From the NCBI GenBank assembly GCA_035405785.1, contig DAONJS010000002.1:210368-274367 (forward strand): DNA of 64,000 nucleotides. Reading direction: 5' to 3'. Positions within the stretch are counted from its first letter, which is position 1. Each line of letters opens with the position of its first letter. Shown in pieces: positions 1-8,553 of the stretch. A program made the position numbers and the translations under genes. The notes under the pieces are model-generated. The model was not told the DNA's origin and made no database searches. It saw nothing but the letters and a program-made list of their open reading frames with translations. This DNA is from BPGX01 sp035405785 (GTDB lineage Bacteria > Bacteroidota > Bacteroidia > B-17B0 > Aurantibacillaceae).

Positions 1-378
1 TACAGAACTGCTTTAAAGAATTTAGATTATAGCCAATACCAAAATAAATATGTGGGTATTACCTGCTCTGAAGATGTTATTATTCCTCAATGGGCATATT
101 TATTAGCAGAAATACATTTGTTCCCATATGCTAAAAAGATTTTTTTTGCAGATAAAAAATCCATTATTCAAAAAATTATTTTGGATAAAATTGAAAATAC
201 AGATGTAGAAAAATATAGAGACAGACCAGTTGTCATTAAAGGATGTTCGGATGTAGACATTAGTATAGATGCATATATTGCCATTACTTACAAACTGATG
301 AATGTGGCCAAAAGCATAATGTATGGAGAACCTTGTAGCAATGTTCCATTATTCAAAAAATCAATATTAAATAAATGA
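1..378 (+). CDS. DUF2480 family protein (5' end outside window)
   Basis: The frame is open from base 1, so this is the C-terminal 125 residues of a gene that begins upstream; the GTG at 52 is internal rather than the start. Residues such as ITCSEDVIIPQWAY, VVIKGCS and KSIMYGEPCSNVPL match what I recall of the DUF2480 family, a Bacteroidota protein of about 170 residues of unknown function. The stop TGA overlaps the ATG of the following DUF4159 gene, so the two are probably translationally coupled. No catalytic role can be inferred. Confidence 0.8.
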   Translation, partial: YRTALKNLDYSQYQNKYVGITCSEDVIIPQWAYLLAEIHLFPYAKKIFFADKKSIIQKIILDKIENTDVEKYRDRPVVIKGCSDVDISIDAYIAITYKLMNVAKSIMYGEPCSNVPLFKKSILNK

Positions 379-1031
379 TGAAAAAGATATTATCTCTACT
401 TATTTGTAGTATTTCTCTATTTGCTCAAAAAAATTATTCCTTTCAAATTGCTTTGCTAAAATACAATGGCGGCGGCGACTGGTATGCCAATATAGAAACT
501 TCTTTGCCCAACTTGATTAAGTTTTGTAACAAAGAACTAAAAACAAACATCAACCCAGAACAGGCAATTGTAGAACCATCATCAAAAGATATTTTTAAAT
601 ATCCATTTGTGCATATTACCGGACACGGAAATATTATATTCTCTGATGCCGAAGCAGAAAATTTAAGAAAGTATTTAATAGCAGGTGGATTTTTACATAT
701 TAGTGATAATTATGGATTAGACAAATACATTCGCAGAGAAATGAAAAAGGTTTTTCCTGAATTAGAATTTGTTGAATTACCATTTAGTCATCCTATTTAT
801 CATCAAAAATATAATTTTCCGAATGGCTTACCAAAAATTCACGAACACGATAATAAAGCCCCACAAGGATTTGGATTGATTTATCAGGGAAGATTAGTAT
901 GTTTTTATGATTATGAATGTGATTTAGGCGATGGATGGGAAAATCCTGAAGTCCACAATGATTCTCCAGAAAAACATTTAGAAGCATTAAAAATGGGTGC
1001 AAATATCCTTCAGTTTGTTTTTACACAATAA
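375..1031 (+). CDS. DUF4159 domain-containing exported protein
   Basis: A 218-residue protein with a short hydrophobic N-terminus ending in a SLFAQ-type cleavage site, so probably periplasmic. The body contains YNGGGDWY, an HITGHGNI stretch and LISD/GGFLHISDNYG, matching the DUF4159 family, a flavodoxin/GATase-like fold of unknown function. In other bacteria DUF4159 proteins are often found near MoxR/DUF58 genes; those are not visible here. The start overlaps the upstream stop as ATGA; the second ATG at 378 is an equally possible start. It ends immediately against a convergent permease gene. Confidence 0.8.
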   Translation: MMKKILSLLICSISLFAQKNYSFQIALLKYNGGGDWYANIETSLPNLIKFCNKELKTNINPEQAIVEPSSKDIFKYPFVHITGHGNIIFSDAEAENLRKYLIAGGFLHISDNYGLDKYIRREMKKVFPELEFVELPFSHPIYHQKYNFPNGLPKIHEHDNKAPQGFGLIYQGRLVCFYDYECDLGDGWENPEVHNDSPEKHLEALKMGANILQFVFTQ

Positions 1032-2285
1032 CTACTCCCATCTCAATATCTGTGAAGGCGACATTTTACTAATCAAAAAAGTAGGTATATACATAAATAT
1101 TAAACAGGTTAGCACCGTTCCTGTATTTAATAAAGCCCAATCTAAAAAGTGTAATTCTGTTGGAATGTAATCTATATAATATGCTTCAGGGTTTAATTTA
1201 AATAGGTGAAATTTTTGCTGAACAAAAACAAATGCTAATGCAATGAAATTTCCAAATAATATCCCCCACCCTAAAATTTTTAATGAAATAAATAAAAAGA
1301 TATTTTTAATACTCAAATTATTCATTCCAATGGCTTTGAGAATGCCTATCAAAGAAACTTTTTCTAAAATTAAAATGATGAGTGCAGATACCATATTTAC
1401 TGCGGCCACTATTAACATTAATACAATGATAATTACTGCATTTACATCAATCATTTCCAGCCAATTAAAAATAGAACTATACAAATCTTCTGCTGTGAGT
1501 AGTTGATAATTGTAAGGAATAATATCAATTAGTTCTTGTATGATTTGATTACCACTTTGATGATTTTTTCCATAAATTTCAATTTGTGAATACTCGTTGG
1601 AAGTCCAGTTATTGATTTTTTGTATTACTCTTGCATCTCCATAAATTAAAGCATTGTCCAATTCTCCCATTTGTGGATTAATGATTCCCTTTACATAAAA
1701 ATCTCTTGAACGATAATCTAATTTTTCTTCTTCAGTATCAGTTTGTTTTTTTGTAACAAAATATACAATAATTTTTTGATTAAGTTTAATTTGCATCTTG
1801 TCTGCTAATTTTTTAGAAATAACTATATCTTTTGAAGTAGAAGTATCAGAAAACACAGGAAATTCCCCTTCCACAAAATAATCTTTTAATATAGTCCAAT
1901 TAAACTGTTTAGTTACACCCTTGAAAACAATACCTTCATTTTCTTCTTTAATTTTCAAAATACCATTTTTTATACAAACAGGTTCTGCAAATAAAACTGA
2001 AGGTGATTTTTGAATTAATTGTAATGTATCATCACTAATAGAAAGAGAAAGTGTAGTAATATCCTGCGAACTTTGATAAGGCATAATAACTACATCAGAG
2101 GTCAAATTTTTTAATTTAGTAAAAATTTGATGCTTGAACCCACGAATAACTGCTACCGTTAATATCATAATAGCAATACCTAATGCAACGGCTATAGTGC
2201 CAATTTTAATAGCAGGTGTAGAGATGTTATGTTCTGTATTTTTGTTTTGAATTATTCTTTTGGCTATAAAAAAAACATCTTTCAT
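1032..2285 (-). CDS. FtsX/LolC-type ABC transporter permease
   Basis: A 417-residue integral membrane protein. It has one N-terminal membrane helix (about residues 22-45), a large extracytoplasmic domain of about 220 residues (MacB-like periplasmic core), and three C-terminal helices containing an EKVSLIGILKAIGM motif typical of FtsX permeases. This layout is that of LolC/LolE, which with the LolD ATPase extracts lipoproteins from the inner membrane. No ATPase gene is adjacent, so substrate assignment is inference. The start is followed upstream by CATATTTG (minus strand), a one-mismatch copy of the Bacteroidota -7 box. Confidence 0.82.
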   Translation of the reverse strand: MKDVFFIAKRIIQNKNTEHNISTPAIKIGTIAVALGIAIMILTVAVIRGFKHQIFTKLKNLTSDVVIMPYQSSQDITTLSLSISDDTLQLIQKSPSVLFAEPVCIKNGILKIKEENEGIVFKGVTKQFNWTILKDYFVEGEFPVFSDTSTSKDIVISKKLADKMQIKLNQKIIVYFVTKKQTDTEEEKLDYRSRDFYVKGIINPQMGELDNALIYGDARVIQKINNWTSNEYSQIEIYGKNHQSGNQIIQELIDIIPYNYQLLTAEDLYSSIFNWLEMIDVNAVIIIVLMLIVAAVNMVSALIILILEKVSLIGILKAIGMNNLSIKNIFLFISLKILGWGILFGNFIALAFVFVQQKFHLFKLNPEAYYIDYIPTELHFLDWALLNTGTVLTCLIFMYIPTFLISKMSPSQILRWE

Positions 2286-2350
2286 ACTTGTTGCAAATAT
2301 GCTAAATTTAAATTAGTTTTGAGTGTTGAGTTTTTAATTTTGAGTTTTGT

Positions 2351-2604
2351 CGTCATTGCGAGAACGATAGTCCGAAGCAATCTCGTATTGAAATACTCGT
2401 CATTGCGAGGGCATTAGCCCGAAGCAATCTCGTAATTGTTATGTGGATTATACTTTTTAGATTGCTTCGCTTCGCTCACAATGACGGGTTGAAAAAGGTC
2501 GTCATTATGAGCCGCCAAAAGCGACGAAATAATCTCGTATTGAAATTTGAGATTGCTTCGCTACGCTCGCAATGACGGATAATAGGGCGTATCGCAATAC
2601 GCCC
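2351..2604. repeat. Repeat island 1: REP-like palindromes
   Basis: This fills most of the 374-base gap between 2286 and 2659. It holds three direct copies of a unit beginning CGTCATTGCGAG or CGTCATTATGAG and ending GAAGCAATCTCG or AATAATCTCG (2351-2385, 2398-2432, 2500-2538), and two inverted copies (2459-2487, 2549-2578). It ends with a separate hairpin, GGGCGTAT/ATACGCCC at 2585-2604. Related copies occur at 7107-7234 and 11305-11423. No gene is visible here. Confidence 0.85.
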
Positions 2605-2659
2605 CTGCTCAAAACTTACATTTGATAAACCGCTACTGATTTTATTTATTTGCCGATGT

Positions 2660-3844
2660 ATGAAAAAACTTATTTCAATTACTATTTACATTTTAATTAC
2701 TTCTAATTACATTTTTGCTCAAAATAATTTAATTATAAAAGATGAAAATGAAATTATTAAAGGCAATGAACAAGTAGATGAGTATCTGCCATTGATAAAA
2801 AATAAAAGAGTAGCCGTTGTGGCAAATGCTTCATCAGTTTTAAAAAATATACACCTTGTAGATACATTGATAAGTTTAAATGTCAATGTCGTAAAAATCT
2901 TTTCACCCGAACATGGTTTTCGTGGAAATGCTGATGCAGGCGAAAAAGTAAATGATTCTATTGATGTAAAAACAGGACTTCCAATTATATCGCTTTATGG
3001 AAAACACAAAGAACCCACTAAAAATGATTTATCAGACGTTGATGTCGTTTTGTTTGATTTGCAGGATGTTGGCGTTCGGTTTTATACTTACATTTCAACT
3101 TTATATTATGTATTAAAATCCTGTGCATTAAACAATAAATTATTAATAGTATTAGACCGACCCAATCCAAATGGTTTTTATGTAGATGGTCCTGTTTTAG
3201 ATACTAATTATCGTTCATTTGTTGGAATCATACCTATTCCAATTGTTTATGGAATGACAATCGGCGAATTAGCCAATATGATGAATAATGAAGCAAAGTA
3301 TCGTCCAGTTGTAAATTCAGCCAATTTGAAAATCATTAAACTAAAAAACTATACACATAACACACTTGTAAAAATTCATTCCAAACCATCACCCAATTTA
3401 TCATCATGGCAATCTATTATTTTATATCCATCATTAGGATTATTTGAAGGCACAGTAGTCAGTGTGGGAAGGGGCACTGATAAACCTTTTCAAATAATAG
3501 GACATCCAGATTATCCAAACAAAAATTTTTGCTTTACACCAAAATCCAATGCTATTAGTAAAAATCCAAAATACAAAGACAAACTTTGTTGCGGACTTAA
3601 TTTAAGTAATGATGATTATCTTATTCATCATCCCAAAAAAATAAATTTACAATGGCTTATACATTTCTATAAAACATTATCAGTAAAAAATTTCTTTGAT
3701 AAAAATTTTAATTATCACGCAGGGAATTCAGAATTACAAAGGGATATAAAGAAAGGATTAAGTGAAGAAAAAATAAGATTAAAGTGGCAAAAAGATTTAG
3801 AAGAATTTGAAAAAGTGAGAAAGAAGTATTTGTTGTATGAATAA
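2660..3844 (+). CDS. namZ: Exo-beta-N-acetylmuramidase NamZ-like (DUF1343)
   Basis: A 394-residue protein with a signal peptide ending near residue 20 (NYIFAQ). It carries the DUF1343 hallmarks: an N-terminal Rossmann-like half with VVANASS and the SPEHGFRG motif (about residues 88-95), LFDLQDVGVRFYTYI, LDRPNPNG and a C-terminal half with PSLGLFEGT and SVGRGTDKPF. Characterised DUF1343 members (NamZ) release terminal N-acetylmuramic acid from peptidoglycan fragments, giving MurNAc for cell-wall recycling. It leads a short operon with yraN (8-base gap) and prmC. Repeats end just upstream; the stretch TTTATTTG at 2645-2652 is only a weak -7 candidate. Confidence 0.88.
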   Translation: MKKLISITIYILITSNYIFAQNNLIIKDENEIIKGNEQVDEYLPLIKNKRVAVVANASSVLKNIHLVDTLISLNVNVVKIFSPEHGFRGNADAGEKVNDSIDVKTGLPIISLYGKHKEPTKNDLSDVDVVLFDLQDVGVRFYTYISTLYYVLKSCALNNKLLIVLDRPNPNGFYVDGPVLDTNYRSFVGIIPIPIVYGMTIGELANMMNNEAKYRPVVNSANLKIIKLKNYTHNTLVKIHSKPSPNLSSWQSIILYPSLGLFEGTVVSVGRGTDKPFQIIGHPDYPNKNFCFTPKSNAISKNPKYKDKLCCGLNLSNDDYLIHHPKKINLQWLIHFYKTLSVKNFFDKNFNYHAGNSELQRDIKKGLSEEKIRLKWQKDLEEFEKVRKKYLLYE

Positions 3845-3852
3845 AATATATT

Positions 3853-4218
3853 ATGGAAAAAAATAATTCGTCAGAAATAGGAAAAAAGGGAGAAGAAATT
3901 GCTTGCAATTATTTGATAGAAAAAGGTTTTGAGATATTAGAAAAGAACTGGCGATTCAAACATCTTGAAGTTGATATTATTGCCACAAAAGATAATTTGC
4001 TTGTCATCGTTGAAGTAAAATACAGAAGTTATACCACTTATGGCGAACCCGAAGTATTTGTGAACAAACAAAAACAAAAATTTTTAATAGAAGCCGCTAA
4101 TCGTTATGTGATAGATAAAAACATTGATAAAGAAGTACGTTTTGATATTATAGCAATCAGTAAAAAGGGTGATGACTTTTCCATTCATCATATTGAAGAT
4201 GCTTTTTACGCAAGATGA
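3853..4218 (+). CDS. yraN: YraN family (UPF0102) endonuclease-like protein
   Basis: A 121-residue protein with the full UPF0102 pattern: GKKGEEIACNYLIEKGFEIL, then EVDIIA and VEVKYR, which form the restriction-endonuclease-like core (D and E-x-K residues), and a C-terminal RFDIIAI strand. The family is related to Holliday-junction resolvases; its biological role is unproven. The length is typical. It lies between namZ and prmC in one transcription unit. Confidence 0.9.
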   Translation: MEKNNSSEIGKKGEEIACNYLIEKGFEILEKNWRFKHLEVDIIATKDNLLVIVEVKYRSYTTYGEPEVFVNKQKQKFLIEAANRYVIDKNIDKEVRFDIIAISKKGDDFSIHHIEDAFYAR

Positions 4219-4258
4219 AAATGAAGAAGAATAAATTGACAATGTATAAAAAATAAAT

Positions 4259-5119
4259 ATGAACATTTTTCATTTTCCATCTAATCAAATCCTTGATGTC
4301 AAAAAAACTTTTGTAGAATTGCTAAAAGACATTTATTCAAAAAATGAATGTGAAGTTTTATTTCAAAGAATCACAGAACATTTTGGTTACAATCCATTTC
4401 AAACTAATATCCATTTTAATCAAAGTGAATTGATTGATTTAAGTGAAATCATTAAAGATTTACAACATAAGAAACCACTTGCTTACATACTTGGTTACTC
4501 TTATTTTTTTAATATGAAATTTTTTGTTAATGAAAATGTATTGATACCAAGACCAGAAACTGAAGAACTTGTATTGCAATTAAAACAAATTATTGAAACA
4601 AACTATAAAAATCAATCATTGAATATCTTAGATGTAGGAACAGGAAGCGGCTGTATTGCTATTGCTCTAAAAAAGATATTTCCTTATGCAAACATTATGG
4701 CTATTGATAAATCCAGCGATGCACTTGAAATAGCACAAAAAAATGCCGCATTTCATCAACTATCTATCAATTTCAAAAAATTAGATGTGTTGAATGAATC
4801 ATTAAACGAAACTTATGATATTATTGTAAGCAATCCTCCTTATATTCCAGAATCTGATAAAAATACCATTGATGAAAGTGTCATAAAATTTGAACCTTCT
4901 ATGGCTTTATTTTCAAATACTGCAATAGAATTTTACGAAAGAATATTTTATTTATCTAAAAATAATCTTGCATCAAAAGGATTTGTGTTTATGGAACTCA
5001 ATCAATATTACGGAAAAGAAATTTTAGATTTGTCTAAAAAATTTGAATATTTTCAAAAGACAGAATTATTGAAGGACTGGAGTGGAAATGATAGATTTAT
5101 TGTATGCTATAAGATTTAA
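4259..5119 (+). CDS. prmC: Release factor N5-glutamine methyltransferase PrmC
   Basis: A 286-residue class I methyltransferase that methylates the glutamine of the GGQ motif in peptide-chain release factors RF1 and RF2. The N-terminal helical domain (residues 1-85) contains LAYILGYSYFF; PRPETEEL follows; the SAM-binding motif ILDVGTGSGCIAIAL is near residue 122; and the catalytic NPPY sits in VSNPPYIPESD. The length is normal. The stop abuts the stop of the convergent Nramp gene with no gap, and no terminator hairpin is visible between them. Confidence 0.94.
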   Translation: MNIFHFPSNQILDVKKTFVELLKDIYSKNECEVLFQRITEHFGYNPFQTNIHFNQSELIDLSEIIKDLQHKKPLAYILGYSYFFNMKFFVNENVLIPRPETEELVLQLKQIIETNYKNQSLNILDVGTGSGCIAIALKKIFPYANIMAIDKSSDALEIAQKNAAFHQLSINFKKLDVLNESLNETYDIIVSNPPYIPESDKNTIDESVIKFEPSMALFSNTAIEFYERIFYLSKNNLASKGFVFMELNQYYGKEILDLSKKFEYFQKTELLKDWSGNDRFIVCYKI

Positions 5120-6997
5120 TTACACTACCAATAACGGTATTTTGATAGAATGCCGCACTTCATCAATTGTAGTGCCTAATAAAATATCTTTAATAGTTTT
5201 ATGTCCGTGAGCACCCATTATTAAAATATCAGCATTGATTTGATGAACTATTTTTGGCAACTCTTTTTTAGGACTTCCAAAGCCCAAAATATACCTGCAT
5301 TTCACACCTTTTTGAGAAAGTATTTCACAATATCTTTCAATAAATTTTGTATCTGATTTTAGTTCCACACTTTCATCCTGATGTTGATAAACTATTGAAC
5401 CTACATTATCAATGATATGAATTAAAATTAACTCTGTGTTTGAATTACTTAATTGTAGTGCATAATTGAGTGCTTTATTATCTGATGTAGAAAAATCAAC
5501 AGAAACAGCAATGGTTTTAAATTCTTTCTTATTAGTTGTAATATCAATATTCGGAAATTGTCCGTGTATAGAAGAAATTTCTTTTGGATGATAATACAAA
5601 GCAGGCACTATTAAAATATACATCAACAAAATTAAACATCCAACAATGATTGGAATAAATATCATACCATACATTAGCGGATGATTAGAATTAAGTAAAT
5701 AGTTGGCTACTTCATTAAAAACCATTTTTAAGTTCAATATCAATATAATAGCAACAACTATCCAAGACAAAATTTTTTGCCAGAATGGAATTACAAATTC
5801 ACCCATCAATTTTTTATTACTTACAAAATGTATTAACGGAATAATTGCAAAACCTAATTGCAAACTTAAAACCACCTGACTAAAAATCAATAGATTTGAA
5901 ATTTTTTCTTCACCCAAAAATATAACAGTAAGTGCCGCAGGTATAATGGCCAATGCCCTTGTAATAATTCTTCGCACAACAGGGTTTAATCTCAAATTTA
6001 AATATCCTTCCATAATAATTTGACCTGCCAATGTTCCCGTAATTGTTGAACTCTGCCCTGCCGCAATCAATGCTACTGCAAACAAAATGGGTGCTAATTT
6101 GTTTCCCAAGATATTTTCTAACAACCGATGTGCTTGTTGAATTTCATCTACATTATAGATATTATTTTTGAAAAAAACTGTTGCGGCTACAATCAATATA
6201 AAGGCATTAACCAAAAAAGCAATGTTTAAGGCAATTACACTATCAGCAAAACTATATTTTAATGCCGACCAAACACCTTTTTTACTTCTATCAATTTTTC
6301 TCGTTTGAACTAATGAACTATGTAAATATAAATTATGTGGCATTACAGTAGCACCAATAATTCCAATAGCAATATACAAAGCATCTTCATTGACAATATT
6401 TGGCACAAAGCCACTCAAAACCTGTTCTGCTGATGGTTTTACTAAAATAATTTCAATTAAAAAACTAACACTAATAACAAACACTAAAGAAAAAATAAAC
6501 GCTTCTAATTTTCTGATACCTTTATTCATCAGGTATAATAAAAGAAAACTATCAATCACTGTTATTAAAATACCATTTAATAATGAAATTGATGGAAATA
6601 AAAGATGAATACCAATAGCCATTCCAATGACTTCGGCAAGGTCGCAGGCAATAATGGCAACTTCGGCTAATAGATAAAGAAAAAAATTAGGAATAGTAGG
6701 AAAGAAAACTCTGTTTGCTTGTGCTAAATCTAATCCAGATACAATACCTAATCTTGCACTATGACTTTGTAAAAGTATTGCCATTAAATTACTCATTAAT
6801 AAAACCCACAAAAGAGAATATCCAAAACTGCTACCTCCTGCTATATCCGTAGCCCAGTTTCCCGGATCCATATATCCTACACTAATTAAATAAGCAGGAC
6901 CAAGGAATGCAAAAAATTTTTTGATTGAACTTTTGTAATCAGTTTTTACACTTGCATTTATTTCATCTAATGATTTTGTTCTTTCAGAAAAATTCAT
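5120..6997 (-). CDS. mntH: Nramp divalent metal transporter fused to UspA domain
   Basis: A 625-residue fusion. Residues 1 to about 460 are an Nramp (MntH) proton-coupled Mn2+/Fe2+ importer with about 11 membrane helices. The metal-site helix 1 motif DPGNWATD (near residue 45) and helix 6 motif MPHNLYLHS (near 220) are both intact. Residues about 485-625 are a universal stress protein domain (KTIAVSVDFS at its start) carrying the ATP-binding pattern G-x2-G-x9-G-T in MGAHGHKTIKDILLGTT. The domain presumably faces the cytoplasm and may sense ATP or stress; that is inference. Ordinary MntH proteins are about 410-450 residues and lack this domain. Confidence 0.93.
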   Translation of the reverse strand: MNFSERTKSLDEINASVKTDYKSSIKKFFAFLGPAYLISVGYMDPGNWATDIAGGSSFGYSLLWVLLMSNLMAILLQSHSARLGIVSGLDLAQANRVFFPTIPNFFLYLLAEVAIIACDLAEVIGMAIGIHLLFPSISLLNGILITVIDSFLLLYLMNKGIRKLEAFIFSLVFVISVSFLIEIILVKPSAEQVLSGFVPNIVNEDALYIAIGIIGATVMPHNLYLHSSLVQTRKIDRSKKGVWSALKYSFADSVIALNIAFLVNAFILIVAATVFFKNNIYNVDEIQQAHRLLENILGNKLAPILFAVALIAAGQSSTITGTLAGQIIMEGYLNLRLNPVVRRIITRALAIIPAALTVIFLGEEKISNLLIFSQVVLSLQLGFAIIPLIHFVSNKKLMGEFVIPFWQKILSWIVVAIILILNLKMVFNEVANYLLNSNHPLMYGMIFIPIIVGCLILLMYILIVPALYYHPKEISSIHGQFPNIDITTNKKEFKTIAVSVDFSTSDNKALNYALQLSNSNTELILIHIIDNVGSIVYQHQDESVELKSDTKFIERYCEILSQKGVKCRYILGFGSPKKELPKIVHQINADILIMGAHGHKTIKDILLGTTIDEVRHSIKIPLLVV

Positions 6998-7016
6998 CTA
7001 TTATATTTAGATGGCA

Positions 7017-7024
7017 CAAATTTA
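7017..7024 (-). promoter_or_regulatory. -7 promoter element of the Nramp-Usp gene
   Basis: Minus-strand TAAATTTG matches the Bacteroidota -7 consensus TAnnTTTG exactly and lies 19 bases before the ATG at 6997. No good -33 TTG is seen at the usual 19-base spacing; that region is instead occupied by the DtxR/MntR-like repeats at 7034-7064. Confidence 0.65.
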
Positions 7025-7033
7025 CAAATTTTA

Positions 7034-7064
7034 TTTATCTAAAAATAATTTTAGGTTTATCTAA
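7034..7064 (-). promoter_or_regulatory. Candidate DtxR/MntR-type operator
   Basis: TTTATCTAA occurs twice as a direct repeat (7034-7042, 7056-7064). The second copy is half of the imperfect palindrome TTAGGTTTATCTAA (7051-7064), which resembles the TTAGG...CCTAA style of DtxR/MntR boxes. It sits just upstream of the -7 box, where a repressor would block a manganese transporter promoter. No regulator gene lies in the window, so this is a pattern match only. Confidence 0.4.
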
Positions 7065-7106
7065 TTTTTTTTAATTAGTTTTTAGTTTTCTAGTTTTGAA
7101 TTATCC

Positions 7107-7284
7107 CGTCATTGCTAGCGAAGCGAAGCAATCTCAAACTCATATCGTCATTACGAACGAAGTGAAGTAATCTCAAAAGTATATTCCTTCATCTCTTATG
7201 AGATTGCTTCGGGCTAACGCCCTCGCAATTACGGTAAAACTAAAAACTAAATACTAATATGTAAGGGCGTATGGCGATACGCCC
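7107..7284. repeat. Repeat island 2: REP-like palindromes
   Basis: The 302-base gap 6998-7299 holds the metal-transporter promoter and this island. Two direct units (7107-7135, 7146-7174, starting CGTCATTGCTAG and CGTCATTACGAA) and one inverted unit (7200-7234) belong to the same family as at 2351-2578. The hairpin GGGCGTAT/ATACGCCC recurs at 7265-7284 with a different loop (GGCG instead of CGCA). No gene is visible. Confidence 0.85.
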
Positions 7285-7299
7285 CTACTTAGAACTAAA

Positions 7300-7911
7300 C
7301 TAAATACTCAAAGGGACTCTATTTAATATTGATCTACTTAATGTTATTTCATCGGCATAATTCAAATCTTCACCAACAGATATACCTTTTGCAAGAGTTG
7401 TAATTTTTATTTCTACAACAGAAATAATTTTTTTATACAAATAAAAAGTTGTGGATTCGCCTTCTGGCGTTGCATTCAATGCAATAATAATTTCTTCAAC
7501 AGGTTGATTATTTATTCTATCTAATAAACTTGCTATGTTTAATTGTGATGGACTAATGCCATTAATGGGTGAAATTAAACCGCCCAATATATGATAAATA
7601 CCCGTATATGAATTAGTGCTTTCAATTGCCAGTACATCCTGATAATCTTCTACCACACATATTATTTGATGGTTTCTATTCTCATCACTGCAAATATTAC
7701 ACACATCATTTTCACTGATATTTTCGCAAACTTTACACCTTTTTAATTTTTGCTTGGCATCAATTAAACTTTGTGCTAATCCATAAGCATACATTTCATC
7801 TTTACGAATAATTTCAAGTGCTAATCTTAATGCTGTTTTTTTTCCAATTCCCTGCAATTCCGAAAGATGTTGTACTAGTTTATCAATAATTTCTACATTC
7901 ATAAGTTTCAT
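7300..7911 (-). CDS. recR: Recombination mediator protein RecR
   Basis: A 203-residue protein of normal RecR length. It acts with RecF and RecO to load RecA onto gapped DNA. Visible parts in order: the N-terminal helix-hairpin-helix (LQGIGKKTALRLAL, residues 18-31), the four-cysteine zinc finger (CKVCENISENDVCNIC, near residues 58-73), and the Toprim domain (VVEDYQDVLAIE through GLISPINGISPSQL), followed by a C-terminal Walker-B-like tail. It follows an outer-membrane protein gene with a 6-base gap and is probably expressed from that promoter. Confidence 0.95.
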   Translation of the reverse strand: MKLMNVEIIDKLVQHLSELQGIGKKTALRLALEIIRKDEMYAYGLAQSLIDAKQKLKRCKVCENISENDVCNICSDENRNHQIICVVEDYQDVLAIESTNSYTGIYHILGGLISPINGISPSQLNIASLLDRINNQPVEEIIIALNATPEGESTTFYLYKKIISVVEIKITTLAKGISVGEDLNYADEITLSRSILNRVPLSI

Positions 7912-7917
7912 TCAATT

Positions 7918-8511
7918 TCAAAAACCAGAAATAAAACCAACTTGTATCATTGGATTAGAATAAATAGAATAAGGCGATGGTGTAAGATTATATAAAACTG
8001 AAGTAAACATATATGTATTTGAAAACACAGCATAACGAATACCACCACCAATCCATACATTCTGAAACCAAACTCTGTCTGACTGCAGCACGCCATTCTG
8101 AACAAGTAAAATTTTTCTATTCAAATAATCATAACCGGTTTGAATAAAAAAACTTTGTAGAACATACAATCTTGCTAATGCTCTAAAACCATATACATCT
8201 ACTGTAAATCTTGAACCATAAAGCTTTGTACTATAATAATTGTAAACAGGACCAGCAGCTATTAGCACTGGCTTTGCTACTTTATATCCAATCAATGGAG
8301 AAATATCAATATATGAAGATTGCACACTTGAATAAAATGCAAAATTACCACCAAAAGTTATTTTTTCTTTCCACGCATCATCTTTTATTTTTTCTTTTTT
8401 ATCTTTGTCTTTATTTGGAATTTGAAAATAAGTACTATCATTCTGTGCCTGATATTCAGACATGCAAGTTATAGTAAATATCAATCCTATGAGAATTTTA
8501 GTTTTTTTCAT
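7918..8511 (-). CDS. Uncharacterised outer-membrane beta-barrel-like protein
   Basis: I choose the ATG at 8511 (197 residues) over the upstream TTG at 8538, because the TTG lies inside an exact -7 promoter box (8538-8545). The protein starts with a signal peptide (MKKTKILIGLIF) and has a lysine/aspartate-rich linker around residues 32-50. Alternating aromatic and glycine strands follow (ITFGGNFAFY, VDVYGFRALARLYVL, VWIGGGIRYAVF), ending in an aromatic residue (GFISGF). This is the pattern of a small outer-membrane barrel. I do not recognise a named family. recR follows in the same transcription unit. Confidence 0.7.
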   Translation of the reverse strand: MKKTKILIGLIFTITCMSEYQAQNDSTYFQIPNKDKDKKEKIKDDAWKEKITFGGNFAFYSSVQSSYIDISPLIGYKVAKPVLIAAGPVYNYYSTKLYGSRFTVDVYGFRALARLYVLQSFFIQTGYDYLNRKILLVQNGVLQSDRVWFQNVWIGGGIRYAVFSNTYMFTSVLYNLTPSPYSIYSNPMIQVGFISGF

Positions 8512-8537
8512 TCGCAATAAACTATTTACATTAGCCA

Positions 8538-8545
8538 CAAATTTA
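8538..8545 (-). promoter_or_regulatory. -7 promoter element upstream of the barrel gene and recR
   Basis: Minus-strand TAAATTTG is an exact TAnnTTTG match, 26 bases before the ATG at 8511. It excludes the TTG at 8538 as start codon, since that codon would not be transcribed. Confidence 0.6.
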
Positions 8546-8553
8546 CATAAAAA

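Noticed and set aside
2351..2604. Possible CRISPR array
   Set aside because: Repeat units occur in both orientations with irregular spacing and no constant-length unique spacers, and no cas genes are present.
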